Source: Rotaria socialis (lineage: Eukaryota; Rotifera; Eurotatoria; Philodinida; Philodinidae). Taken from it: 64,000 nucleotides of DNA. Position numbers and translations under genes: made by a program. The notes below the pieces were generated by a model that saw only the letters and a program-made list of their open reading frames with translations, did not search any database and was not told the origin of the DNA. This document shows positions 13,332 through 26,559 of the stretch, one piece after another. The first letter of the stretch is position 1. Every line of letters begins with the position of its first letter. The DNA lies in contig CAJNYU010004581.1 of assembly GCA_905331475.1 (NCBI GenBank), forward strand, positions 186,001-250,000, in the 5' to 3' direction.

Positions 13332-16300
13332 TCAGGCATAATAGCTGGGTGATATCAAGACATCAGCCAGAATCACCAATTGATCTTCAGTAAATTTTTC
13401 CCGATGTTCATGCCACGAATCATGATGAGTTCGACGAAATTCTGATAATGCTTTCTTTATTGATTTCTACAAAAGAAAAAAGATTCAAACCATGCAGATG
13501 TGATTTTCGTTCAAATCTAATCGAAAACAACATACTTGAATTAGGTCTGGATCATGTGAATGTTCACAAAGTAACATTAATGCTTCAGGCACATGATTTG
13601 GAATCTCGTAAGGACTTGACAAAACTATTGCACAAAGACCAAGAACGCCTATAGGTGAAAACAAAATAGAAATCGACGTACATATCTATCAATTTATATT
13701 CTAGTCATACTAACCGCCATGTCGTTTAACAACATTCTCTGGCGATGTAACCTTTTTTCCATCGACTTTTGTAAAGTAACTTGTTTTACTCATGGAGCGA
13801 AAATATTTCTATAAAAAAAGAGAAAAGCTTTATATAAACCACAGCAAATAGTAAAATTTACCAGATCCTCATTATTAATTTGAATAAAACCACATTGATA
13901 AAATCCTGATAATGTAACAGACGCAACAGATCGAACTTCGAATTGTTCATCGAATAGGCATTTGAAAACAAGTTGTCTCAATCGTTGTGCATAAGGTCGA
14001 ACATTAAATAAATTACAAAAAATCATATTTTGAGTGAATTCCATAGCGGCTCGACGTGCATGCCATTTTGGACTCGAACAAACCTATAGAACAAGATAGA
14101 ATGCAAATAATCTTTCGCTATTTTTATTTTTTTTCTATTATCTGTTAGACTCACGTGTTCTAATTGTTCAATCAATTCTTCCATAACATTCTTATGTAGA
14201 TATGTCATAGCTACACAAGTTCGACTAACTGTTAGATTTTTTCGTATGAAATCATCGTTTGCAACAATGCTTTCTATTTCACACAGCTAAAAAGAAGTAA
14301 ATTTTTAAATTTTAAAAAATTCTTGAATTAATAAATAACTTACATATGGAAATAATCGAACAATGGAACTTTTTATTGGTTGTAAACATTTACTAAATAA
14401 ATGTGTGTGCATTTGGATCACTATTAAAACAAATGTATGTATATTTTTGTTGTTGTGATATTTAAGTAAACTAGTATTGACCTGTTTCAATGAAATTTAA
14501 TGCTTTACGAGCTTCAGGATCGATTTCAACAGTTTGACCAGATACATTAGCTACAGAAGAATACGTTCTATCACCATCGGAACTCAATTTTTTGGAAAAA
14601 AACAGTTTTACCTAAAGGTGTTTTTTCATAAATTTCAATGGCATGGCCTAATCGTTCGCGTATCGCATCAAGAAATTTATTTGCATTTGGATGACGTGTT
14701 GATTGACCATTGACTAATGTTACATCAAAAGTCAATGATGATGATAGGATACTAGAGTACATAAAAATATATATTAATTTAAAAATTCGCTATACTTTAT
14801 TATCTTACATAGCGATTCGCTCTCGAATAGCTTTATATGGATGATCAAGTAATTCTTTGGCTTGTTCATTAATCATACACCAAATACTTGGTACACGCCA
14901 TTCCAAATTAGTTAATGTTTGCACAAGATACCAACGTGATGTTTCCATAAATGTATTTCCTGTTGCAGTTGTATTTATTAATGAACGAAGATAATTAATT
15001 GGACGATGCATTCGACGCGGATCTTCATCTTCCTATTTGAAAAATAAATATATCTATGCAATGAAGCAAATACAGATTTTGTTTTTTTCTACGTACTAAT
15101 CCTAATTTAAAACATGATGCCCAATATGATAGCGTTTCTGGGCCGAGATTTGCGCAAACTTCATTGAGGAATGGTGTTAATTTTAACCAAAGTTCATCAA
15201 GCTTAAAAAACATAAATAATCAAACGTTTCTTTTTCGTCCAATAAGAAACTATCATAACAAACCATTTCTATTGTCCAATATTTTGATCCACGAATCATT
15301 CCAGCTACGATTTCTGCTGCAACTCTATGACTACCTTCTTGTTTTTCTTTTGTTTTTTCATGTACAAGTACGTATAATCTTTCCATGAAATTATCAACGA
15401 ATGCCAAGCCATAATTACGAAAAAGTCCCTAAAAATAATGTTCTTTTTCTTTATGAAAACAGAAAACAAAAAATTTTATCCTTACTTTAAACATATGAAA
15501 TCGTCTTGTATCGAAACTAATTTTTCCTTTTTCTTCATCCAAAACCATAAATTGCGTAAATTTACTTATAAAGTTTGTATCCATAAATCTATCGTATATA
15601 AATGCAACATCTTCTGGCATATTGTCTTTTGTATATCGTTCACGTTTATTCATAGTATATTTAATTGTTTTTGGCCATTTGTAATATCCATGATAGCTTT
15701 TATCCAAAAAGCATGTTTCTTCCCATTCTTTCTGTGTTTTAGCAGGTTTATAATTGTCAATTGTTACCCAAAGATTATCATCGCGATCACCTGGACGACA
15801 TTCTTCAACATCAACTGGTCGTTGAAGAATTTCTCCAAGTGTTTTCTCCACATAAATGCGAGCTGGTTTTTGTAGACGACTAAATGCAGTAATACCTTCT
15901 TCAGAAATCTAAATGAATAAATAGAATAAGAAGAAAAAAAGATCAAGTTTTCAAAAAAACAAAAATGTCAAGCAAACCTTTCGTAATTCAACATTATCAT
16001 GAACAAGAAAATCAACAAATGTTCGAATACATGATGAAGGTATTGGAACACGCTTTTGAAGGAGTAACCACATCAATGACATTGTTGTTTCTTGCTGTCT
16101 CCAAGTTCTAAATATTTAGAGATAAATTAGTATTTACTATTTGAAATAAAATAAAAAATATATGTCCATCCACAGTATGATTTATTGACTGAAAGTTTCA
16201 ACTGCATTTTATCGTTGTAAAATAGTCGATACAATAGATAGGCATTTCTAAAAATGCGTTTATATGATCTTATCATAGTTTCTGTTTTCGGGTCTTCACG

Positions 16301-19300
16301 AGTTGGGATGTCTTAAGAGAATTCTCATCTGCTTTAGAGATTTTCTTACAAAGAATCGCCTCGAAGTAATGAATTAAGTGTTTCCATCAGATTATTATAC
16401 GATTGCACATTTTCTTCATTTCGTTGTTGTCGTATCTGATCTCTTGACTCCAAGTCAACGGGATCCAATGGTTTCCATATATCCACTGCTGCTTTTCTCG
16501 ATACGTCATTTGTATCTTCGACTAATGCTTGTGTATCGAATTGTTTACCAATAGTTTCATTAATATGATCCATTAAACGTTGTGTTGTTGGTTTCTTGGC
16601 ATGTGTTGTTCTTGCCATAGCTGGCCAAAGTCGTTCAATCATTGACCACGAATGTTTAGTTGGTAGAAAGAATGAATGATTACCAAGCAGAATATAAAGA
16701 CAACCTTTTATTTGGTCATGATCAATATCACTTGGACTATTCAATAATTCAATAATTCGATCGACAATTACTTGGTAAGAAAATAAATAACGATTGAGAA
16801 CAGAAAACAAATAGCCTTGAGCATCGCGTCGAACCTTTTATTACAAAAAACGAAAGTATCAATCAATGAATAAATAAATACTTCGATTAGAACTGTTAAC
16901 TTACTTCACTATAACGATGGATAGATAGTTCGAATAGCTTCAGTATCACTTGTTTATCAATTTCAGTTAATGATTGAAAATTAGTCAAAGAAAATCGCTG
17001 TGAAAAGAATAAATATTAGCACAACGAAAAAAAAGGTTTCTTTTAAGATTTTATTTACTTCACATTGTAATGTTATACGTTCAATCATTAAAAATCGTGG
17101 ATATTGTCGTTCACCATATAATTTATTGATAAAAGAACCTTTTGCTGCTTCAAAATGTTTATGTAATTTATCAGCATCATGTTTGAATACACCATAGTAG
17201 ATGGATGATAATGAGTAGATCTAAAAAGAATTAAGTTTATTGAAGTAAAACGAAAATACAAAAATCATACTTTCAATGCTATTTTGATCGACGATGCATC
17301 ATCAGAATGATTTTCAACAATAACATCTAGAAGAGAATGACGACAAAACCATAGATAGTTTTCGACAAAGAAAAAATATTGTTTACCAATTAATTTTCCT
17401 ACATCGATTAAAAGACGCATTCGTAAATTTTCTTTGAATTCTAAAGATAGAATAACAAAATAGTGAAAGTCTCGTTTCAATTCATCGTCATACGCGGCTG
17501 TTTTGCGTAAATCGAATATTGAGTTTGATATTTTGAGCCATACGGAGCAACAGATGGTACACTGCAAAAAAACAAAAATAATATATTGATGAACCAAATA
17601 TTCTATTTGTTTTTGCTTACAGATTATCAATTAGTTTACTATCTATACGTGGCACCATACGTAAACATCCAATAGACATGTAATGAACTAGAGTTAACGA
17701 TCGTAATCGTTCTTCAGTGGACATTTTTGAGCATTTTTCATTTAACAATTGTAATTCAGGATAAATAAATGTTTCAACGAATTCACATGCAAAATCAACT
17801 TCATCTTCATTTGGAATATGAAATTGAACATTAAGTTTATCAAATTCAACATGTTGACCCCAAGCCTATTAGTGCACAATAAGATAAATGACAAAACTTC
17901 AAACGAACTTACTCGAATAGGTAAGAAATCTGTGAAGGGTTCGTCAGTATTTTCAACAGTTAAACGATATTCAAGTGGATACACATACGATAATGATTTA
18001 AGTAAATTTTTTGCAGCATTAGCTACCGCTTCATGTGTATCTTTATGAACAATACGAACACATCGATGAAATACAGATAGAAGAATTGGTTTATATATAA
18101 CTAATGTATCACCACGAGCTCGAGCAAGTTCAGAAAAAAGTATCAAGCACCAAGTTAGTTCAGTATCTCCTTTGTGATCAGTTAATATTGTTGTTTCTGA
18201 ATGGCTCATAATGTTTTCAATACGTTCACAGGTTTGTGGTAGAAGATACTTAAGTGTTTCTTCAGGATTTGCTTTCAGTATTGCGCGAACAAGACCTGTA
18301 ACAAGTTTGCCAACTTTTGGAGTAAAAAATGAACCAGCAAGAAAATTAATTATCTTTTCTCGAACCGTCTAAAATCAACATAATTTTTTTTTTATTAAAA
18401 TATCGAGCATGTATCACTTATAGACGTACTTGAAAAATCTTCTTACTACACTGTTGAACAATGCCAAACATCATTGATGTTAATGCTAATTCAGTTACAT
18501 GATCTTCCAAATTTACTTTTGTAATGACAACAACAGCATCGGACATTTCAGTTGATAGTGTATCAATCATTTGAAATGTTCGATTAAGAAATTCAGTTAC
18601 GAAATCTTCGAATTTTGCTGTTGACAAACAAACTTCTTTTTCGATCTGTTAGAAAATAATCGTATTCGAAATAAATTTATTAGAATTGAAAAGAAAGTTT
18701 TTTTGTACTTCGGTTAGATCATTTCGTGTATGAATAGCAGATGAACAATCGATACAGGTTACAAGCATTAGAATTGCATTGAGAAATTGAAATGTTACAG
18801 CAGTTTTTTTGAAATCATTTGAATCAATACCAGGTAGAACAGCCATTAGTAATGGTAAAACATAGGTTTGACCTTGTGAAAAATGTGGAGCTTGTCTAAC
18901 AATTTGACGTGCTAGACTTGCTAGACAAGTCATGATAGATGTGAAACGATGTGGTTCACTCATACTATCGATGGATGAGAATAATCTAAATGCAATCAAT
19001 TGTTATTCAACAGAATGATTAAAGAATAAAAACAGACTTTTCAACTAATGGTGGAACGATTAGTTCTGGCCGAAGCATTGATAAATATTGACAGGCTTTT
19101 GCAGCTTCTTTTAGATAAGCTTTGGTGAAAATAGCAATAAATGCACATTCTTTGACGCAATTCACAAAATCTGTTATATCTTGTTCAGTTAATCGATAAG
19201 CATCCGGTGGAGTAAAGTACCAGACTGGATTAGCCTTGCGTTCTCTATATAACGAAAAGAAGAAAACGAAATTGAAAATCATTTTGTTTCTTTCTTTTCA

Positions 19301-21152
19301 AAATAAAGTGATTCTATCAGTGGATCATACAGATCTTCATAGTATTAGACAATTTAGAATTTGCTTTCGATCATCAAACAGTGTTGGAGTGCAGAAATTA
19401 GATATAAATCAAATTTAAACATTCGATCCAGCATCTTTTTTGAAAATACTCTCGTCGTAGACATTTCTCTATGTAGGTATCGTTTCTTCAACGAATTTGA
19501 TAATCAGCTTGGACGTATGTTAAATCAAGGAAATATTTGTTTTTGAAGGGGGAAGAGTCATCGCAAATAGCAGTCGAATTAAAATCTGTATGATCAACTT
19601 TTAGAGCAACTCTATGGTTTTTTCTACTAACAAATGAACACGATCAACAAATGCTTGTGCTAATTTTGAAAGAAAACTTATTAAATCTTGTTGAAATTTT
19701 CCACTATTTGATGGATGATAAAAGTTTTTTATTGCAGTAAATAAATCTTGTAAATGTTGTAAACATGAACTTCCATTGCCTAACATAGCAATGATCCATG
19801 TCGTAACACTCGACATGGAATAATGATATTGTTGAAGAGATACTTGCAATTTACCAACAGGTAAAGAAAAACTTTTTAGTATGCGCGTAAAAATCTAATG
19901 AAATAAAACCAAAGACACTTTATGCTTACAGTAATAAAATAAAAAAATATATACTCGTGGTAGCCAAGGTTCCCAATCTATATAACCAATGTTACACCAC
20001 GCTAATAATGAGAACAAGTTTACCATATTCTAAAGAAAAAGAAGGAAAAGTTTATTCATAAAAAAACAATTGTTTCAAAAATTTCTAAGGGCAGAAAAAT
20101 TCTTTTTTTCTATTATTTCGACGATAAATGCTTTTAGTATTCGTCTACTTTATGGTCAAAATCTATAGGTTTCTCAAATGTTTGATCCTATGTTTTAAAA
20201 TTCTGTGCCACAAAACTTACCAATTCCCATCCTGGATTACTATAAATCGATTCCCAAATTCCTAAAAATTCTGGTAACCATAATCTAAATAAAAGTAAAC
20301 ATAACATTTTAATAATAAGAAAAATGAATTGACTAGCCAGTCTTACTTAAATCCTTTTTCATGTAAATTCAGCGGTAAATGAACAGGTAAAAATAATTCA
20401 AAAATTCGCATTGTATCCGAAAATGCTGAATCAAACGGACATAAATAGGGTCGAAATTCATCGAGAATTTCTTGTGTAGCTGATTCTGCAAAATATGGAC
20501 GACAACCACGGATACAATAGAATAGAGAACTTTCAATATCACTTTAACGAAAAGAAACAATAAAAATATGAAATAATAAGAAAACAAAATAAAAAACAAA
20601 CTTTGGTACTGAAACAAGGGAATATGATTCATCATGATTGTGAAGAATTACTTTAGCCCATTTATGTAATAGACGCCAATCAACAACTAAATCATCTCGT
20701 GTGATTAAACGTGTTTTCCTTAAAACAAAAAACAAGACAAATTGTAATAGTTTTTATTTTTCTAAATTATTTAATAATCCAAACCTAGTAAGATCATATA
20801 GCATATCAAAGCATGTTTTAACATGTGAAAAATCTAAATCTTCTATTGTAAGTACTGCGACGTATAAATTAATTATTTTAATATGATCAATTTTTGTGAA
20901 ATAGAGACCATAATGTGACATAAAACGTTGTAATTTCGATGACCAATGTGAAAAGCCTGGTCTTAATTCACGTAATTGAATAATGCGTGATAAATTTTCA
21001 CGAATCTCATCCAATGAATCATAACCTTGCCGTTTTACTGAATCATAAAACGGTAAGTATTTATTGAATATATTCGGTTTTTGAAGATTATCCTCAGATA
21101 TATCCATTTCATCAATATCAGTACTACGTTCACTTTCAATTGGATCATCCAT
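13332..21152 (-). CDS. PSME4: Proteasome activator complex subunit 4 (PA200/BLM10), copy B
   Basis: Second full-length PA200 gene, same strand and exon order as copy A. The start at 21152 gives [20 protein letters not shown] followed by [10 protein letters not shown] and [17 protein letters not shown]. Its N-terminus is longer and more acidic than in copy A. The C-terminus again ends ISPSYYA, using stop TGA at 13332-13334, where copy A uses TAG. The YYA proteasome-anchoring motif is therefore kept. Exons compared with copy A, such as the one around [20 protein letters not shown], keep frame across introns although the donor is a weak GTCTGT. Introns at about 16110-16345 and 19240-19600 are longer than in copy A. 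Divergence outside the converted blocks is substantial, so the duplication is old and both copies have stayed intact. They could be functionally specialised or interchangeable; sequence alone does not say. Confidence 0.93.
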
Positions 21153-22030
21153 CTAAATAAAATTTTAATTATTAATAGAAATGTTTTCATAAAATTCTTT
21201 ACTATTGATGTACGAATATATATATATATGTAACTTTTGTTATTTTCTTTTTATTTATATGATGTAAGATGGCAATGATAATTCACCGATGAGTCAAATA
21301 ATAAAATAAGGACACAAAGAATTTCGATTAACTTAAGCAGAAATAAAAGTTCTAAACTAATCAAGGGCAAAAAAAATGCAATATCATGACGAGCAGACAT
21401 ATCTTGTTTTTTCAACATGGTTGATCAAGGAACATCCATTCACTGAGCAATTTTTGCCTCTTCTGAATGAAAAGGCGTCAAGGTGTGACATCTACTAGAT
21501 TGAAGATCTTTATATATTTAAGTTATACAATATAATATCTAGTTTTATTCTATGAAGTATTTTAATTTAAAGAGTAAATTTCGTTTACAATTCGTAAACT
21601 TTAAAGTATGGATTGAAATATATTCATGTGTTCATATAGTAAGTATATTAGAGTAGAAGATAGATTAGAAATTGTTGTAATATTATGTATTGAAATAAAG
21701 TTAGTTTGTTTATTGAAAATATTATGGAAGAATTTATTTGCCTCATTAACTGTATTTGTAAAACTTTATCTATATATTTGTCTAAGAATTATATCTTCTA
21801 TTTTAAATGTATTTTATATTTATTTAGTAAATTCATAAATTTCAAGTTAGTATTTGTCTTTGATTTTAATCTTAACATTTGTCAGTAATGATCTATTGTC
21901 TAAAAGCTTAATTTTTATTTCATATGAATTAAATTGCATTGTTTTATATTGAATTGAACTTTCAAATTTTTGTTGAACATCAGTATGAACTTTCTAAAAA
22001 TTTTGTTGTTTTCATTTTCTAATTATTTGA
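21153..22030. other. AT-rich spacer upstream of PSME4 copy B and 3' of the variant U1 gene
   Basis: Very AT-rich. Open frames here (for example 21626-21838) are hydrophobic low-complexity translations without family resemblance. No gene is assigned. Confidence 0.5.
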
Positions 22031-22191
22031 ATGGCCTGCGCGAACGCAAGCCAGCGCAAGAAATTACCGGATCTCTTCTATCCAATTTGAATAGAAAGCG
22101 TACGTCAGTCGTAGACCGAAGTGCAATGGCCGGACCTTCACACGGCGGATCGAGGTTCTTGATCCTCGAAACCGCATCCGAAAGTAAGTAT
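22031..22191 (-). ncRNA. U1: Divergent U1 snRNA gene (variant 5' end)
   Basis: Read on the minus strand from 22191 the RNA begins AUACUUACUUU, close to the universal U1 start AUACUUACCUG but changed at nucleotides 9 and 11. Next come a stem-loop I with the U1-70K-type loop (GAGG-AUCAAGAA-CCUC), a stem-loop II with loop AUUGCACUUC (canonical U1A site AUUGCACUCC, one change), and a stem-loop III (UUCUAU/AUAGAA). An Sm site AAUUUCUUG lies at 22057-22065, and a perfect-looking 3' hairpin GGCUUGCG-UUCG-CGCAGGCC closes the RNA. Length is about 161 nt, as expected for U1. A TATA-like box sits about 25-30 bases upstream. All structural elements are kept, so this looks like an expressed variant and not a pseudogene. 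Confidence 0.85.
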
Positions 22192-22214
22192 GATTGCGTA
22201 TCTAATTTCTTCGA

Positions 22215-22222
22215 TTTTTATA
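22215..22222 (-). promoter_or_regulatory. TATA-like box of the variant U1 gene
   Basis: TATAAAAA on the minus strand, 24-31 bases upstream of the RNA start at 22191. The paired U1 gene has a TATA-like box at almost the same distance. No shared proximal sequence element could be recognised by eye. Confidence 0.45.
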
Positions 22223-22300
22223 TGCGCCGTATGCGCAAAACAAAAACGGTGATAATGCCGTAGTCAACTTATAAACAAACGCAAGCATGTTGGCGACAAG

Positions 22301-22321
22301 AAAGAAAGAAAGAAAGAAAGA
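22301..22321. repeat. (GAAA)n microsatellite
   Basis: About five GAAA units between the two divergent U1 genes. Confidence 0.85.
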
Positions 22322-22426
22322 AGAAGAAATAAAACAACTGATTCATTCTCACATAAAGAAGCGCATGACTCATCACATAACAGAATAGAAAAGGGTTCAC
22401 TGTGCAATTTCTGCATAGTCAAATGT

Positions 22427-22434
22427 TATATAAT
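22427..22434 (+). promoter_or_regulatory. TATA-like box of the canonical U1 gene
   Basis: TATATAAT, 25-32 bases before the RNA start at 22459, mirroring the placement in the divergent partner gene. Confidence 0.45.
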
Positions 22435-22458
22435 ATTGAACGAAACGATTTCTAAAGC

Positions 22459-22621
22459 ATACTTACCTGCCACAGGAACTTCCTTGAACAAGAAGAAGGA
22501 AGCCCCTGGCGGAGGCTCTGTCATTGCACTCCGACAGTGCTAAAGCCAGCGAAAGGTTCACATAGAACCTTCTCGAGTGGATCATTTTTCCCAACGGGTC
22601 GAGCGTTCGCGCTTGACCCTG
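22459..22621 (+). ncRNA. U1: U1 spliceosomal snRNA
   Basis: The RNA starts with the invariant AUACUUACCUG that pairs with 5' splice sites. Stem-loop I has the arm CUUCC and loop GAACAAGAAG, where the U1-70K protein binds. Stem-loop II is CUGUC-AUUGCACUCC-GACAG, with the exact canonical U1A loop. Stem-loop III is AGGUUC-ACAUA-GAACCU. An Sm-type tract AUUUUU lies near 22584. The terminal hairpin GGGUCGAGCG-UUCG-CGCUUGACCC ends in CUG, as in other U1 RNAs. Total is 163 nt, against 164 nt in human. It stands head to head with a second, divergent U1 gene 267 bp away. Confidence 0.95.
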
Positions 22622-23108
22622 CTTTTATATAATTAAAAATGTGAATCGGATTTCTTCTGAACGCACTTTGTCAGCCGGAATCCAGCTAACGGTTTTAACA
22701 AACTTTTGAATATATGAAGTCTTTCGTAATGTTTGAACGTAATCGTCGTTGTTTTGATGCCTCATCGTTTACAATAATCGAAATAAAAGGAGTGATGTAC
22801 ATTATGCATGCAGCAGATATATATTTTTCTTTTTCAAGAACAATAAACCAAAGATAAATGTATTGAAAACATATAAATAACAAGAAACGTTCAATAAAAA
22901 GATTTTATCCTGTTCCACGTTCAACAAAAATCAATCATATATGTATATATCACTAGCACCTTATTGTAGTTTCTGCAAGAGATTTTTAAGATTAATAAAT
23001 AATTATATGGATTATCCTCAGATAGCAGGAAATTAGAAAAGATTGCCCGATAAAATTCTCATTTAATGGAATGTCTATTGTATTGCAGATTAATTTAGGT
23101 TATTTAAA
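22622..23108. other. Spacer between U1 and the MARVEL gene
   Basis: No exon or RNA feature recognised; AT-rich. It presumably holds the U1 3' processing signal and the 3' untranslated region of the MARVEL gene. Confidence 0.4.
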
Positions 23109-24135
23109 TTATCGTGTACCACTATGTTGCGTATTAGTATTTGTTTCTTTACGCTGAGCCCAGAATATAATAACAGCATCACCACTCAGAAATAAAGATG
23201 CTATGATTCCCATTGCCTACAAGAAAGAAAAATTTTAACTTTCAAAATATTTTATTTAAAAACAATAGAAACTATTTACTCCGCCAGCCATTTGACCTGG
23301 AACGCGACAATAGTTAATTATCGCGATTGAGGCAATCTAATATACGGAGATAGAATAAATAAGAAAGGAAGAAACTATCGTTTCGTTTCAATCATACCAA
23401 CAAATTCAAAGCTTCATAAGACGTTGCAAAGAAATCCTATGAAAGAAATAATTACACGATGAATGTAGGACAATCCTCAAAAATATTAAGCAAACAAAAA
23501 GAAGCTCCTATCTAGTTGTTGACTCTGAATGATGATGTTTGGTACATGTTTGCAAACGAACGATTATTCTAGCACATCTCTCCGTTATATTTGACTCTCG
23601 ACGCGCCGACTACATATCGACTAATATCAATAGAATAATATACATACCAAAAGTTCAAAATCAATACCAGAGAATTTTGTTCTCAAGCGAAAAACATAAA
23701 CAACAATAATGCAAATTTGCATTATCACAACAAGTACTGTGACAACACTAAGAAATACATGATTGCCAGAACATTGCGGTGTTGATGCCACGCAAATAAA
23801 TGCAGTAAAACAAAATAACTACAAAGAAAAGATATCTATTTCAATCGAAATATTTATATATGATATACAATAAAGTATACAATGATAATCATTTTATTTA
23901 GATGTTTTACTCCTAGAATTTTTGATACGATGAGAAATCAATGATTATTTTTTTTGCTAAGCTGAGGGAAAATAAAATGTTCACTTACTAAACAGGCATA
24001 CTTGAGAATAGCACGAACAGAGATGAGGTAACCTTTATCGATGCGACTTTCGACTTCTGTTGGCGCTTCAGTATGATGAGCAGATTGAGTTTGGATAGTG
24101 GCCTTATAATTACTTGGAGTATTGTGTGCGCTCAT
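23109..24135 (-). CDS. MARVEL-domain four-helix membrane protein (CMTM/plasmolipin type)
   Basis: Five exons join in frame: 24135-23989, 23818-23648, 23436-23398, 23336-23280 and 23216-23109, giving 173 residues. After a hydrophilic 40-residue N-terminus (MSAHNTPSNYKATIQTQSAH) there are four membrane segments: ILKYACLLFCFTAFICVAS, VFLSVVTVLVVIMQICIIVV, a third spanning SYEALNLLIASIAIIN, and GIIASLFLSGDAVIIFWA. The short polar loop TPQCSGN lies between helices 1 and 2, and the tail is short and polar. This topology and length fit CKLF-like MARVEL proteins and plasmolipin, which act in membrane sorting. The subfamily cannot be fixed from these motifs; synaptogyrin and occludin are less likely because the loops are too short. 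Confidence 0.75.
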
Positions 24136-24335
24136 ATTCGACGACACTTGGGGTAATAACTAGTCGTCACTGCTGTTGTCTACAAGCAAAGAAAACGAGT
24201 ATGTCAATGGTGATTTACTTCTTCTCTCTTCCCCTCTCTTCTTCGCTTTCGATTCGACAATACGCCAACGACAAGAGAAGCGCATTGTCTCCTCCGCCTC
24301 TTCTTTCGCTTCTTTTTTCGAACTTATCTGGCATC

Positions 24336-24373
<38 letters not shown>

Positions 24374-26559
24374 GTAGCAAACGACGAGGGAAGAAAGATC
24401 GAGAATCCAGAACAATGTGTTCTATTTATACACCGAAATGTAGCAAAACAAGACACGGACCATAATACAGCTGACCAGAATCTTCAATGAATGACGAAAA
24501 CACAAGTACACATTATTTTTTCTCTTTTAAATTCATTTTCTGTATATTTAAAACGAACTACATATTCATTATTGTCGTTGTAGTGATGATGTTCAGTAAT
24601 GTTTTATTTCTCTGTTAAACTTCATGAGAGTGATACGAAGTAACAGCTGCTATTTCGATTCTGTATAGAGCCAGATGGGTGTATCGAAACGTTGTTATTA
24701 GGGAAAAGAGACCATTTCATCTTTGTCTTTTCCTTTTGTCTTCTTTTAATTTGAAAAAAAAATAAATGTACATAGAACAAACAATAACAACTTGGATTTC
24801 TATCTATTGTTAACGCGATTTATGCGACATATTATCTAGTTCGTCATCGAAAACTTTAAATGATACATAAATATATACGTATGCATATCAACTTCTTTAG
24901 ATAGTCGAAAAGAATTTACTTATGTAAAGTTATCGATTGGAAAACATTGAATTTTATTTCATCCGCAAGATTTAACTATCATGATTTATATGATTATTGT
25001 CATTCATCTTCATCATGAAAAATGTGAATCTTGCTCTTCTTTCTAGTTTATTGAGAAACGGTCACAATGAATTTATAATTAGGAAAACAAAATCATCAAA
25101 AATCTTTTCGAAAATTTCTTTCAACTGTTAAGGATAGTTTTAATCAATTAAGGTGACTAAAACTCGAACGTTTGAGGAGCAAGATTAAGTTTGACATAAT
25201 TTCTATTCTTGTCTAAATAGGATTAATAGCCTGTACTCTATTGACGTTAATCTCTTAGAAAGACAAATATTCTTCTTTTTTTTTCTTCTCTTGTTTGAAA
25301 ACATATTTTAACATTGCCATTGTGCTTGTGAAATTCATTTTCTCGGCATGCGATAAATCATCGGATTACCATGCATGACTATTCTGAGTTTTTACTTTGA
25401 ACCTATTATTGAATCCTCTTTTTACGACTCAAGTGCATTTGTTCCCATGAGAAATTCACTATAACGACTCAAACTGACGGCAATTTGTATTCTATTATTT
25501 AAAAAGTCATTAACTTCAAGCTAATGAAACATTAAGAAATATTTAAAATTCGAATTTATTTCTCTCTATTAGCATCTTTTTTATTTTTCTTCGAGATTTT
25601 ATGTTTTTTGTATATTTCAACCGAAATTAAAATTCATCCTTCAAAATATCTATATATGTATATATATATATGGAATCCTAAGCACAAAAGTACTTGTCCT
25701 TGATTGGAAGGTTGCGATTTTTGTTCTACATATAGAACTGTTACTTCAAATGCATCTAACAAAGGATTCTCTATGATTGCATGGAAATTATCATTGTACG
25801 AATCTAACATAGTAAAACTCTATTGTTTCATCATTTGAATGATATTTCAACGATATAATTTAGAAACTCGAAGCATTAAAGTTTATCTTCTCTCGTATCA
25901 ACATTGTAATGAAGAATTGGACAACAGTGCTTCTGTCAAAATGTTCATGAATTCAATCAGTATGCACTGGCCAAGGACAAATGAATAGTAACGGTTAGAG
26001 ATTCTTATCACATACATACACTGAACATATAATAGAGTTTCAAAGCGAGCATCTATTATAAATTGATGAGTATGATTAAGATTTCTATAAGCTGCAATAT
26101 GAGTTTGTTTAAAAACTTATTCTTGCTGTGCAGTATTAGATTTTGAAAACTAGAACTATAGTGTTTGTTCATTTTTTTTTGTACTGAAGTATGTATTCAA
26201 CGAAGGAAAAAAAGAAATGAAGTGAGAAGATAAAAAAAATAGAAGTTATCTTCCGACACATTTTTAACCATGAACATAATATAATAAAAACAAACACGAA
26301 CAACATTTAAAAAACGTACATTGGCTGATCATTTTTTTTCTGCTTTTTTCTTCTGTTACATAGGCACATAAGTCATTATATTCAATAAACTGATGTGAAT
26401 ATCGAATAAGAAAAACAATAATTCAAGTACACATATACAAACACATGAAGTGGAAGACATTGAAACAAAATTTGGAATGTAATCTACTGAGTAGATCATA
26501 TTGTTAATCAAAAGAAGAGAAGAAAAGAAGGGAAAAAAAACTAAAAGTAGATGTAATTA
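24136..26559. other. 2.4 kb intergenic region
   Basis: No convincing exon. It contains a (TA)n/(TATG)n tract at 24336-24375 and a shorter TA-rich tract near 25660. The pyrimidine-rich stretch at 24210-24310 gives long but compositionally biased frames on both strands, which I do not treat as genes. The right end should contain the 3' untranslated region of the SPECC1L gene. Confidence 0.5.
24336..24375. repeat. (TA)n-(TATG)n compound microsatellite
   Basis: Alternating TA followed by about four TATG/GTAT units. Confidence 0.9.

Noticed and set aside
15438..15875. Long plus-strand frame of 145 codons
   Set aside because: Antisense to a well-supported PSME4 copy B exon; composition is the reverse complement of coding sequence.
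22271..22330. Possible shared proximal promoter element between the two U1 genes
   Set aside because: Beyond the TATA-like boxes, I could not align a common element by eye.
24114..24490. Overlapping long frames on both strands
   Set aside because: They run through pyrimidine-rich and (TA)n/(TATG)n repeats and the MARVEL gene's first exon in antisense; no domain.
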